Part shown: in pieces, positions 1 through 10,085 of the stretch
Layout of the letters: every line of letters starts with the position of its first letter
Numbering within the stretch: the first letter of the stretch is position 1
DNA from: Axinella damicornis
Taxonomy: Eukaryota > Porifera > Demospongiae > Axinellida > Axinellidae
Reading direction: 5' to 3'
DNA length: 64,000 bases
Assembly (NCBI GenBank): GCA_963931865.1
Contig: OZ007507.1
Location: forward strand, 10,823,533-10,887,532
Made by a program: the position numbers and the translations under genes
The notes under the pieces: generated by a model
What the model was told of the DNA's origin: nothing
Databases searched by the model: none
Seen by the model: the letters and a program-made list of their open reading frames with translations, nothing else

Positions 1-490
1 CGTACTTCGTACCGTGACAACGCCAGCTGCAAATCTCGGCCAAATACAGCACTGTTTTTTCTGTACGTCTCAAAAATCAGCTGAACGTGTTTAGCTAAAA
101 TGCTCTTCGCATGCAGCTCTTCCACTGGTTACTCGAGGGGGCTACGTTGTCATATGGCGTCGAACGAACATCTCATCGTGGTTTCTCCCCTGCAAGATGT
201 ACAAAAACAGGAAAATTGACCTCGCGATAACACTGTTAACTCCGTATCCGGCTAGTTCGGAAGCGTACTTACATAAACTCAACGTAGCCCCCTCCGGACT
301 GGGCCTGTCTTGATCCTGAGAAAGAACAGTAGCAGTAGCTTGCGTGCAATGAAACTGAGACGTACAGAAAAATTATTTAATTCCATCATACTGAATAATT
401 CGCTGTCTCCGTTGTTTGCTGCTCCAGAACATCCTGGCTTGGTACATAAGTAGCACTTACCATGAAGTGTTTGATTACCACATTTGGTTT
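1..490. repeat. Non-coding left edge with foldback structure
   Basis: No supported gene. Two nested inverted pairs are visible: CTGTACGTCTC at 61-71 with its complement at 357-367, and GAGGGGGCTACGTTG at 135-149 with its complement at 280-294. The spacing is symmetrical, so this is probably one decayed foldback (MITE-like) element of about 300 bp. No target-site duplication was identified, so the boundaries are uncertain. Confidence 0.45.
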
Positions 491-540
491 CCATTCATGG
501 CAGGACTTGCAGGTTACAACATATTTTAGATGACATAATT

Positions 541-960
541 ATTAATTCCAAAATCACTTGCCCGCCACCTTAAGTACTACAATTAACATAGCTATGGGTG
601 AAGTGGAAACTATGCTACGTAACTGCTCAAAAAATCTTATTCTCACACAGTTGTAAGGTCTTAATGAACGTTACTGCATGTAAATTCACCAAGAACCACA
701 GGCCTTAAACTAATTCAGTAGGCAACATGCTCCACATTGTGATACAGTGAGGAGGTTATGCATGCATAGGTACATACAGTAGCAATTTTAATAAATACTA
801 CACTCAATGGATGTAACCCTAGGTGGCGGAAATTATGTGGTTGTCATGTTAGCCATGTTCGACAACAACATGCACTGTCATGTAGCAATACCTATATAGT
901 TTTGAAGGACAGGCATAAGTTAGACAATGAGGAAATTGCTTACTTAATTCTTGCTTTGCT
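541..960 (+). repeat. Diverged paralogue of the module end at 14650-15130
   Basis: The order of short blocks matches 14650-15130: the CTCACACAGTTGTAAGGTC block, AACCACAGGCC, AATTCAGTAGGCAACATGCTC, GTGAGGAGGTTATGCAT, GGCGGAAATTATGTGG and TGCACTGTCATGTAGCA. Many substitutions and indels separate the two, so this is an old duplication, clearly older than the near-identical 13.8 kb pair. No coding potential seen. Confidence 0.7.
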
Positions 961-1020
961 CACCTACCCAATCGCATCTTAGGAACGTAGGCTAATGGCA
1001 TTCTGCCCAGCTAATCACCA

Positions 1021-1255
1021 CCAATTCTCAATGTACCTCCTATGGTCCTCTCCACTGTGCTGATATATGCAATAACAGAACTTGCTGCAAGCACTCCTCA
1101 ATGATTTCAGCAAATATGCAGTTGTAGCTACGTATAATCCAACGACTATGGCTAAAGAATGGTACACCCCCATGCTTACCCTCCACTGAACTTATATAGT
1201 GATTTATATACTACATGCAAGTGTTGGAGCATAACTAAGGGGAAGACCATCCCCT
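1021..1255 (+). repeat. Paralogue of the region upstream of gene A (5165-5410), gene absent
   Basis: Positions 1021-1255 match 5165-5410, including the CTCCACTGTGCTGATATATGC block and CAAGTGTTGGA(GC)ATAACTAAGGGGAAG. In the 5 kb copy this leads within about 220 bp to the secreted-protein gene. Here the homology resumes at about 1440 with sequence that lies downstream of the gene in the other copy (about 6650). The gene itself is therefore missing, replaced by about 170 bp including a long G tract. Confidence 0.6.
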
Positions 1256-1290
1256 ATGGTAGCCATTAATTTTACCAGAAATAGGAGCAT

Positions 1291-1309
1291 GGGGGGGGGG
1301 GGGGGGGGG
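1291..1309. repeat. Homopolymer G19
   Basis: Nineteen consecutive G residues followed by TATACTGGGGG. It sits at the breakpoint where the secreted-protein gene is missing from this paralogous unit. Homopolymers of this length are error-prone to sequence, so the exact length is unreliable. Confidence 0.9.
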
Positions 1310-1880
1310 TATACTGGGGGTGCTGACGACCGAAGACCCACACAGAAAGAGAGAAGCATCCATGTCATCATGAGGCATAGGTTATCAAGATTTTGTCTTT
1401 GTTCACCAGTCTTGAAGTTCCTTCCATTCATGCTTCCCAATATTTAGCTGTGCTTCAACACAATTCCAGGTACAATTAGATATAAATTTGCACACCAAAG
1501 GCGAACATAATGGTAGCCATAATTATACCAACAGCTGCGTAGACTACCCCATGGTGTACCTTACATGATTTGTGTATGCAGGGCATGTGAACAGTATATA
1601 AGAGCAGTCAAAACCATTTCTGAAGGGATACTGAGTCAATATGTCGCATGTACAATGTATCTGATTACATGCAGTTCTCCTATAGCAGCAGCTTAGTTGA
1701 TCAGCTGATCAAACGTCGCATTGTAAGAATTGATTAATCACCGAGCAATAAACTCAGCAAATAAGCCGTGCGTGTTAATCAAAAGTTACATTGTAGGAAT
1801 TGGTTAATCACTGCATGATCGAGCAATCAACTTGATATCAAGTTAGCCTGTGCTTGTACTGCTGCATGTGCATGTGTTAT

Positions 1881-2491
1881 TTAACCCTTTAAGCCCCATT
1901 GACGTCTATAGGCGTCATTTAGACCCTATGCACTTGTAGGGCTTCTCGCCAGTCCAAAAAGAGACCAAAAAGTCTTCAGAGGGCCTAGGGACGACTTTAA
2001 GGCACAAACTCAAAAATTTGGTCAGATTTCGGCGCGCCTCCCCCACTAAACGTACACGCGGGGGGGGTTTCGAAGGGGGGGCGGCAGCCCCCCCTTCGGC
2101 CTGTTGTGGGCGTTTTTTGATTTTAATGAGATTCATTGACCCGAGAATTTTTGATTCTAATGATATTCATAGACCCCACCCAGGGCCTCAAGAAAACCTG
2201 CAAATTGGTGGTGTAAGGTGTGCCATCAGTCAGATCTGGCCCAAGTTTAGGGAAATGCTGGGCGAAAATCCGGCTGACATCCACCTTTGACCTCCGATTG
2301 CTGGCCTTGTGGGGGGTCATGAATATCATTAACGGTATTGCCAGAGGGGTCTCTCCATGTGTGCGGGCCCCACCAAGTTTGGCCGCTGAGGAGCGAATGC
2401 TGTGGGAGAGGAGTACCTACGAAAGTGGTGTGCGCTGAATGCATGAAAATGTGTTGTCTTGGTGGGAAGAATTCGGTGGTTAAAGGGTTAA
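1881..2491. mobile_element. piggyBac-like MITE with TTAA target duplication (haplotype A)
   Basis: The element (1885-2487) begins CCCTTTAAGCCCC and ends TTAAAGGG, and is flanked on each side by TTAA (1881-1884 and 2488-2491). The paralogous locus near 7094 reads TGTTTAACAGATCACAT with a single TTAA and no insert, which serves as an empty site. TTAA targets with CCC-type ends are the signature of the piggyBac superfamily. No transposase is encoded, so this is non-autonomous. It contains a G-run/C-run hairpin around 2060-2100 that is shortened in haplotype B. Confidence 0.8.
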
Positions 2492-5400
2492 CAGATCACA
2501 TATTAAAATCGAAATTAGCTACAGCCACCTCGGTTATCCAAAATACTGATGAAGCGTGTCATTTTGATTGTCCGAACTGCGAAGTTGACTATGTAACTGT
2601 GTCACTGACAGTGGGACTTGCCACTATTAGTTCCTGCTGGTGGTTGGTGTCATGAATGATATCGATACATCAGTTACTTAAGATCCTGCATCATCGCCGG
2701 GTTAGATTAACATTGCACAAATCTCACTAATACAATGTTATCATTCAGTGTGGTAGTAATGCATGATAAGAAGCACTTCCACTTTTCTCACATAATCAGT
2801 GGCTCATGCAAAAGCTCCTAGCATCCATATTGTACAATCACATACTTCGTGATGTTAATTTCAAACTGACACTTACCTTTGCCAGGATAGGTTAACCAAT
2901 AATTCACAAAATTTTGAGTATTGGATCTCATTTCATGATAATACATGGGAAAGTACTGATACCTCCCAAGTACTGATACCTCCTATGCTTAAATGATGAC
3001 ATACCAGAGAACAAGTTGTGTAGTGTTTCCTAATGAACTGGATCCTCTAGGTGCTTGAACTATGAACAACAGCAATCCTTTGATCTGGTGGTAATTACTC
3101 ATGCAATGGGCACTCATTAATTTTCGTGGTAAAAATCAAAATTGACATCCAGGTGAACTGCTTGGTACGTGTCCTAAGGGAACCTCATAACACACGTAGC
3201 ATGCATAAATAATAAATACATCTCCTGGAGGAGCAGTCAACTTCCAAGAACTGCTACTACCCAAGTGTCCCTGGAAGGTGGGAGGGGGCTGGATACTAGC
3301 TGCTGAAGTCATACACATGAAGTCACTAATATGCTACATTCTATGTTGAAGGGAATGGTGTTTGCATTGTACATCTCAGGCAGGGGTTATTCCAACTTGG
3401 AAATGATTTTCAAGACTTCATACGTACAATCACATATCGGACTCTGTAAATATAAATCTAAACTGTCAAACTCCCAGTCTATAATGATATCAAAAGCACA
3501 ACTCACAAATGTGTGCATGTGCGATGATACTTCAATAGCTGTTCTATTCAGAACTCAACAAAGAATGTAGGGCCCCTGGTGGCAGGGGGTTTCCCTACAC
3601 AGATGAACTCAGGGTTAACATTTCACAAAGGCAGAGGGAGAGGCTAAGAATGATCTTGTTTGGTATCTAAGTAAACTTCCTGCATGAGTTGCTAGGGAAC
3701 CAAGAAAGTATTATATATGATGCCTAATTGCTGTGAATACTGTTAAGGTGATCTAGAGGAGTGGGTGTACTTGCTGCCAAAGCTGATTTGGTGGAGTTAG
3801 AGGAAGCCCAAGACTGCAATATACAAAGTACTAGTGCATATGTTGTTGACCACACAGAGATGTCTCACGGGAAGGGTTGATATAATTTGGCAGTTGCAGA
3901 ACATAATGACGAGCAATGGCGAGTCCGTCTGTGAACGGCGAATGTCAACTTCATTCTACGTACCTGCCGTCTCTTTCTCTTGCGGTTAGCCGCTCTGACA
4001 GTCTCCCTCCTCACTTCTCCCTCCATGTCGCTGCACTCTTTGCCTTGTCAATCGTCTTCTCCTGTCAGAAACCGACTCATACATACTAGGCTCATCCATT
4101 TTTGTACAGCAGCGACAAAATGACAAACGTGAGATCACATGGTGCGTGTTGTATACGCACGCACAGGGGGTCCAACACGTAATTTACGTGCAGGGACACA
4201 ATAATTGCATTCCAATGCATTACAGGATAGTTGCACTAGCCCAGATTCAACCTCCACACTGCACGATTAGTTGCCTCGCTTCTCGCTCGGCAATTATACA
4301 TGGTGCGGGAACTCAGTAAGAGCTGTGAATAATGTTTAGGTGAGCTAATCTCATTTTGTATAGTTGAGAGGAGTGGGTGTACTAGCTGTGCTCTCATGCC
4401 AGTATAGCCTCTAATTGTTTATGGGCACTATGTACAATTGAGTTGATGAGCATAAATCTTTCACTATAATTGTCAGCTATACAACCGGTGGTCAAGTTCG
4501 TGTGTTCCTACATGCACTTGACGTCATTCAAGTGGGGAATGATACCAGACCTCCCCCATTTGTTCTTCACTTCTGTTCAATTAACAGCATTTCCTAGAAC
4601 TGAGATACCTTGGGTAAAGTAACTTCTTCAGTATTACAGCCTGGCAGGCAGGTCTGCAGACAAGGCATACAACTTCCACTTGCATAACTGTGGTAATAAT
4701 TGTGATACGATGAGGAAGCCATGTAACAACCAGTCATTGATCTAGGAAGTACGTATTATTCATGCAATGGCCACTTAAATCATCATAGCAATTTGTACTG
4801 TAATGGACACATCCTATACACACAACAATGTAAACTGGCCATGCAATAGTATACACATACATAACTGAGGGGGAGTCTGGAGGCACCTTGCACGTTAAGT
4901 TTAGAATGACTATGGCTTCATCTAGCCTCGGTCCCAGGCTCTCTCCCCGTGTTTGCTGCTACAAAAATGAGAAACAGTGTATCGAGATGTAGGGATAGCA
5001 GAACAGCATAAAGTAAAGAAACAAGGTAGGGGTGATGGCATACAGTTCAGTATACAACCCCCTACATATCTTTCTTAATGTGGAAAGGTATTTAAGATGG
5101 GGTTGCATACTTTCTGCTGTTCTCCTATCCCAACATCTCCATACATTTTTACACTTGTAGCTACGTACCAATTCTCAACGTACGTCCTATGGGCCTCTCC
5201 ACTGTGCTGATATATGCAATAACAGAATTTGCTGTAAGCACTCCTCAATGATTTCAGCAAGTATGCAGTTGTAGCTACGTATAATCCAACGACTATGGCT
5301 AATGAATGGTACACCCCCATGCTTACCCTCCACTGAACTTATAACAGGATGTGATCGTATACTACAGTCATGCAAGTGTTGGAATAACTAAGGGGAAGGA

Positions 5401-5520
5401 CCATCCCCTATAATCAAGCATAATTATACAGAAATGTTGGCTTCCTGAGCTGAGGTGACGACCATACATATTCATGTACCTTGTCATGCGCATGTTTCTC
5501 AGCCATGTTGCATTTCTGGA
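2492..5520. repeat. Module sequence upstream of gene A, no gene supported
   Basis: Non-coding module DNA. Positions 2492-3500 are paralogous to 7098-7930, sharing for example TGACAGTGGGACTTGCCACTA and the AGGCAGGGGTTATTCCAACTT block. Positions 3600-4870 carry landmarks repeated across the window: GGTTTCCCTA(C/T)ACAGATG, TTGCTAGGGAACCAAGAA, ACAACCGGTGGTCAAGT and GCCTGGCAGGCAGGTCTG. Only short open frames without splice or homology support are present. The haplotype B equivalent is 16496-19520. Confidence 0.65.
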
Positions 5521-5523
5521 TGG

Positions 5524-5530
5524 TATATAA
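5524..5530 (+). promoter_or_regulatory. TATA box of gene A
   Basis: TATATAA lies about 95 bp upstream of the start codon. The block TATATAAGT..GCACAGAATGGTCAGACTTCACAAAACTAGC is shared by all three gene copies, including the diverged paralogue at 41.6 kb, whose surrounding upstream DNA otherwise looks quite different. I take it as the core promoter and 5' leader. Confidence 0.6.
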
Positions 5531-5625
5531 GTCAGCACAGAATGGTCAGACTTCACAAAACTAGCCATACCACAGCCAAAAGATAACTGCAACCCACTTC
5601 CATCACTTACTGAACTTCAACGACC

Positions 5626-6496
5626 ATGCTTTCCACCTGCTGCACTTTCACTAAGACAGTATTCATGCTGCTCATCGCAGCAGCAACCTGCCAGCTGGCT
5701 ATTACTGCACCCATTGCCCGTCGTGAAACTAACTCAGAATCTTCCTCCAATAGCAGTGCTTGGGCTAACCTTAGAGATGGATTGTCTGTGGGTCAAAAAG
5801 TGAGTTTCAAAAATTCTGTAACCATTTCAGAGCAAGTGCATGAGTAATGACTGCAGTTACACAGCTCAACCAACTAGAGTGCATACATAGTTACATAATG
5901 CATTACTGTCTTGTGTTTTGCATGCAAAGTTAATGTGACTGACACACACAAGTAGACATTGAAACTTATACATCCCAACAGATTGATTCCGATTGGAATG
6001 TCACAGCCACCGATCAAGCCATTGCAAAGGCATGTGATCTGCTAGGTCACTACCTTATCTTGAAGACTGCGAGTCTGTTTAACAACAGCGCTGATCTCCA
6101 CAAAGTTCTTGAACAGATCATTCTGGATGCCTGCCGCTGGGTAAGTGCTAACACTTGCTTTGATGCATGCCTACATTACACTGCCAGGACCTGACAACTG
6201 CAGTGAATATGAGCATGAACACAGGAGTAACCATACCAATACCTCCCTCCCTGCAGGTTGATTCTGTTGATTCAAACTCTGCTGATTCAAACTGCACTGT
6301 TGATAACTTGACAGTGTTAGAGAACAAATGTCAAGAGGTTGTTAGACTGCCTATGATGATAGCAGAAGCATATAATAAAATACTAGCTCTGATTTGTTTG
6401 GGACCAAGATTTAACGAGTGTGATTGGCTAAAGGAACGTAACCTGTGCTCTGAATCTATTGTGATTGCTGCAGATATTAAAGAATGCATTTGCTAA
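5626..6496 (+). CDS. Secreted cysteine-containing protein, gene A (3 exons, 190 aa)
   Basis: I do not recognise this family. Proposed exons are 5626-5799, 5982-6140 and 6257-6496. Both introns are phase 0, with donors GTGAGT and GTAAGT and acceptors CCAACAG and CCCTGCAG. Residues 1-28 form a signal peptide (hydrophobic core VFMLLIAAA), followed by a dibasic RR at residues 32-33 that could be a propeptide cleavage site. The mature part has Cys at KAC, LDAC, DSNC, NKC, ALIC, NEC, LC and a C-terminal ECIC, plus N-glycosylation sequons (NSS, NCT, NLT). The product is presumably extracellular; no enzymatic motif is visible. Predicted helices and phase-0 introns would suit a small secreted helical protein, but that is speculation. 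Unspliced intron 2 would introduce stop codons. The B copy is probably the other allele, and gene C at 41694 is a paralogue. Confidence 0.7.
6141..6256 (+). other. Intron 2 of gene A, relic of the cysteine cassette
   Basis: The intron is 116 nt with donor GTAAGT and a pyrimidine-rich acceptor ending CCTCCCTCCCTGCAG. It aligns along its whole length with the 120 nt of gene C that encode a seven-cysteine cassette. Relative to C it has a 4-nt deletion (TATT after CAGTG), an in-frame TGA and several Cys codons changed (TGT to AGT, TGC to TAC, TGT to TGA). It cannot be translated through. Confidence 0.7.
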
Positions 6497-8048
6497 TAAG
6501 GATGAGTCACACAGGATTTGTGCAGTTTTAATTGTTTCAGAACTGGTTATTGTATATATACAATCTCTCTTGATACATGTACATCAACACTAATGTTAAT
6601 ATGAAAGTTCCTCTATTCATTCAAGAAAATGACTGTCACAGTAGCTATGTCTGACACATGTCAATCCAGGTATACTTAGATACACATTTGCACACCAAAG
6701 GTGAACAAAATGGTAGCCATAATTATATCAACAGCTGCATGACTGTATGTAGACTACCATATATGGTGTAATTTTACATGATTTGTGTATGCAGGGCATG
6801 TGAACAGTATATAAGAGCAGTCAAAACCATTTCTGAAAGGATACCGAGTGATTAGATGTAATTAGATACAATGTACTGTATCTGATCACCTATATCAGCA
6901 GCTTAGGTGATTGATTAGCTGATCAAATGTCGCATTACAGGAACTGATTAATCAATTAGCAATCAACTCGGCATCAAGCTAATAAGCCGTGCGTGCTATT
7001 CAAAAGTTGCATTGTAGGAATTGGTTAATCACTGCATGAGCAATCAACTTGACATCAAGCTAGCCTGTGCTTGCACTGCTGCATGTGTGTTGTTTAACAG
7101 ATCACATACTAAAATTGCAATTAGCTACAGCCACCTTGGTTATACATAATCTGTATCATTTTGATTGTCCAAACTGCAAAGTTGACTATGTAACAGTGTC
7201 CCTGACAGTGGGACTTGCCACTATGAATTCCTGCTGGTGGTTGGTGATATCGATACGTCAGTTCCTAACAGAGACATTCCCACATGATACATCACAAGCT
7301 ATGATCCTGCATCATTTCCGGGTTACCGGTAGATCAACATTGCACAAATCTCACTAATACAATGTTATCATTCAGTGTGGTAGTAACGCATGACAGGAAG
7401 CACTGTTCTCACACATTCAACAGCTCATGCAAAAGCTCCAAGCATCCGTATTGTACAATCACAGACTAGACTTCATGATGCAAATTTCAAACAGACACAT
7501 TAAAATTTAGGATCGGTTATCCAATAATTCACAAAGTTTAGAGCCTTGGGATCTCATTTCAGGGAAAGCACTCAAGTACTGATACCTCCTATGCTGAAAC
7601 AATGACATACCACAGAACAAGTTGTGTATATAGTGTTTCCTAATGAACCGGATCCTCTGTGTTTGAACCATGACAGCCAGCCTTTGATCTGGTGGTAATT
7701 ACTCATGCAATAGGCACTCATTAATTTTCATGGTAAATATTGACATGAAGGTAGGGGGGCTGGATACTAGCTACTGAAGTCATACACAATGAAGTCACTG
7801 ATATGCTACATTCTATGTTGAAGGGAATGGTGCTTGCATTGTACATCTCAGGCAGGGGTTATTCCAACTTGCAAATGATTTTCAAGACTACATACGTACA
7901 ATCACACATCAGACTCTGTAAATTTAAATCTAAACTGAGTCAACCTCTCAGTCTACAATATCAAAGGCTGTTAAAATCATCCCTGCAAGAACAGAAGATA
8001 ATTAACTCTTTACCAACCAATGACAAATCCACACTGGTAGTGATCCCA
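6497..8048. repeat. Module sequence downstream of gene A
   Basis: Paralogous to 1440-3500, but without the piggyBac-like insertion; the empty TTAA site is at 7094-7097. Non-coding, with no convincing gene. The haplotype B counterpart is 20494-21553 continuing at 22234. Confidence 0.65.
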
Positions 8049-8275
8049 GACTCAGCGCTATCAACGGACTTTCAACCAGTGGGAGATTTCAATTCAGAAA
8101 ACGACGTTTCGACCGAGTTTTGTCGGTCTTCATCAGGCATTTTTGCCTTCATCAGGCATTTTTTGTCTTCATCAGGCAAAAAATGCCTGATGAAGACCGA
8201 CAAAACTCGGTCGAAACGTCGTTTTCTGAATTGAAATCTCCCACTGGTTGAAAGTCCGTTGATAGCGCTGAGTCT
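8049..8275. repeat. 227 bp foldback element, haplotype A only
   Basis: Near-perfect palindrome: AGACTCAGCGCTATCAACGG starts the left arm and its complement ends the right arm at 8275. The arms are about 85 bp, and the centre carries a triplicated CTTCATCAGGCATTTTT-type motif. Flanking TAGTGATCCCAG is present on both sides (ending about 8048, and again near 8316). Haplotype B has a single TAGTGATCCCAG at this place and no foldback. Confidence 0.85.
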
Positions 8276-8512
8276 AATCACAACGCCAGTACCATGACCT
8301 TCTCGCAACATATGTAGTGATCCCAGTTTCATTCCCAGGTCACTACTCCGCTTCTACCACAGTTGAGGGCGATCCTTTGATGTACCGCGGAGGATAAATC
8401 GATTATCCCCCGCTATGACGTAATTGAACCATGCTGTGTTGAGAATCAGAGAGTTGTAGCTGTCTAGCAGCCCGATCCAGCTACTAACTTGACTTGCCAG
8501 GTTATGTCTGTG

Positions 8513-8704
8513 GTAGAAGCTGGATCTATTATGTCAGGAGCTTATGAGCGCTGCGAAGCGGCGCTCATAAGCTCCTGACGTAGTAGATCCGGCTTCTACA
8601 TTATGGGCTCCTGACTACGTCGACTCGGAGGTTATGCGGTTTATCCTCCTTGGGAAAGTTTAGCCTCGGCTTCGCCTCGGCCAAACTTTCCCGCAGAGGA
8701 TAAA
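8513..8704. repeat. Pair of adjacent hairpins (haplotype A)
   Basis: Hairpin one spans about 8513-8600: GTAGAAGC(T)GGATC and TCAGGAGCTTATGAGCGC face their complements across TGCGAAGC. Hairpin two, 8640-8704, has arms TTTATCCTC and GGGAAAGTTT facing AAACTTTCCC and GAGGATAAA. Both recur in haplotype B at about 22909-22996 and 23037-23102. They are probably nested foldback elements with no coding content. Confidence 0.75.
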
Positions 8705-8740
8705 TCACAAAACTTCCGCTTCGATGTAGTAGATCCTATA

Positions 8741-9413
8741 CTTCTATCAATTGGAAGGCTTGACGTACGCATTTATAGCGAAGAAGGCGGTAAAACCTGA
8801 CAAAAACAATGATAATCATCTTAGATTTGGGATATGGTTTCCAGTCCGTAAGCATAGTTGGACATCTTAGTATTGCTCCTAAGACCCTTGCTATCACTAT
8901 TCTGCTATTACTTATAAACCACATAAACAATGTTGTTATTATGATAGCAGAACACCAAAACATTAACTGGAAACAAGGTAGGATGATAGCCACCACTGGA
9001 AACTACGTAATGCAAACAGACGTGCTGGGAGCTTTGTAGCTACACTTAATAAATTTATACCATTTAAAAAAAATTTTTTTTTTATACCATTATCTGCCTC
9101 CTACTTTTGGTATTCTGCTAGCCCCTACATCTTGTTACATTCTCATTGGCACCTTCTATGATGCAGCAGCATGCAAAAGTGTATGCTCATATCAGAGCAT
9201 GGACAACTAAACTATTACACTTCCAGCACTGGCTGAAGAAGTGACCCAGGCATCTGTTGATGCACCGAGTCAACCCATCTCTGGATAAACAACAAAACCA
9301 ACTCTACTGTATATAATATTGTTCCAGCCACAATTGAAGTAAGCGTACTCTCTAAAAGTAAGTGCTCTAGGGAATGGATAATATGAGCGGATGTGCTTAG
9401 GAGTAGCCTCATT
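8741..9413. other. Non-coding, no supported gene
   Basis: Short open frames exist on both strands around 8736-9039 but lack splice, length or homology support. An A/T homopolymer pair (AAAAAAATTTTTTTTTT) occurs near 9066 and differs in haplotype B (A-rich only). The B counterpart is 23140-23813. Confidence 0.5.
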
Positions 9414-9491
9414 CCCAGGCCTTCGTTTGTCGCTTGCAGTACTAACTGCAAGCAACAAACGCTGGGGTGAGAAGGCCTGGGAATGAGGCTA
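9414..9491. repeat. TAGCCTC(A/G)TTCCCAGGC foldback, 78 bp
   Basis: TAGCCTCATTCCCAGGCCTT at the left end faces AAGGCCTGGGAATGAGGCTA at the right end. The inner arms TTGCTTGCAG-like and CTGCAAGCAA also pair. This is one of four complete members of the family in the window (others at 45125, 54774 and 61144). In haplotype B only the first ~11 bases remain, followed by a deletion. Confidence 0.85.
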
Positions 9492-9827
9492 CTTAGGAGT
9501 TTACCTCACTCAGTCTTTGCCTTGTTCAATTACCATGCCCACACCTTTAGATATGTGTAATGTGTAATTGCTGCTACGGTAGTATATACACTCACATATA
9601 AATCATGGTTGCTTACATCTGTACATAGACACATTCTACTACGTGTCACTTCACACAATTACACCAAAGCTCAGATCATCTTACAAAGTAATGGTTGAGA
9701 ACGTGTATAATATGAATAGCATAATTATTACTACAAAAACTAATTTTCCAGCTATGTTTGGCCTCTCCAGCCCTGTGGACATGTGTACACCCACAAATTA
9801 GCAGGCATGCTCACACTCACCCACGCA

Positions 9828-10085
9828 GGTGCCGAATTGGATGGAATTGAAGGTTTCCTCTCTTAAGCTGCAATGCCATTCCATGCCTTGGTGACATGGA
9901 TGCACCCATCCACACCACTATAAACAGAAGATTCCACCCGGCAGACTCACCCACCTCCCCTTGTCCTACCATTCCTGCTCACAGAACCTAAGTCCCAAGG
10001 ACTTTGCTGGAAGTGACATCACAAGCTGAATAAAAGACTCATGCCGTCTATAGATGGCTTCATAGGTCAACCTGTCTAACGTGGG
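9828..10085 (+). repeat. Dispersed repeat with CCCACCTCCCCTTGTCC block
   Basis: The segment CACCCACCTCCCC..TGTCCT..CC.TTCTGCT.ACAGAACCTAAGTCCCAAGGAC..TGCTGGAAGTGACATCA is shared with 51425-51540 and 63140-63215 and, allelically, 23960-24210. The 51 kb copy ends near AAAGGGTTTTAAT and the 63 kb copy near TTAAAGTGTTAAAG. The family may therefore also be TTAA-type, but no empty site was found for it. Confidence 0.6.
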
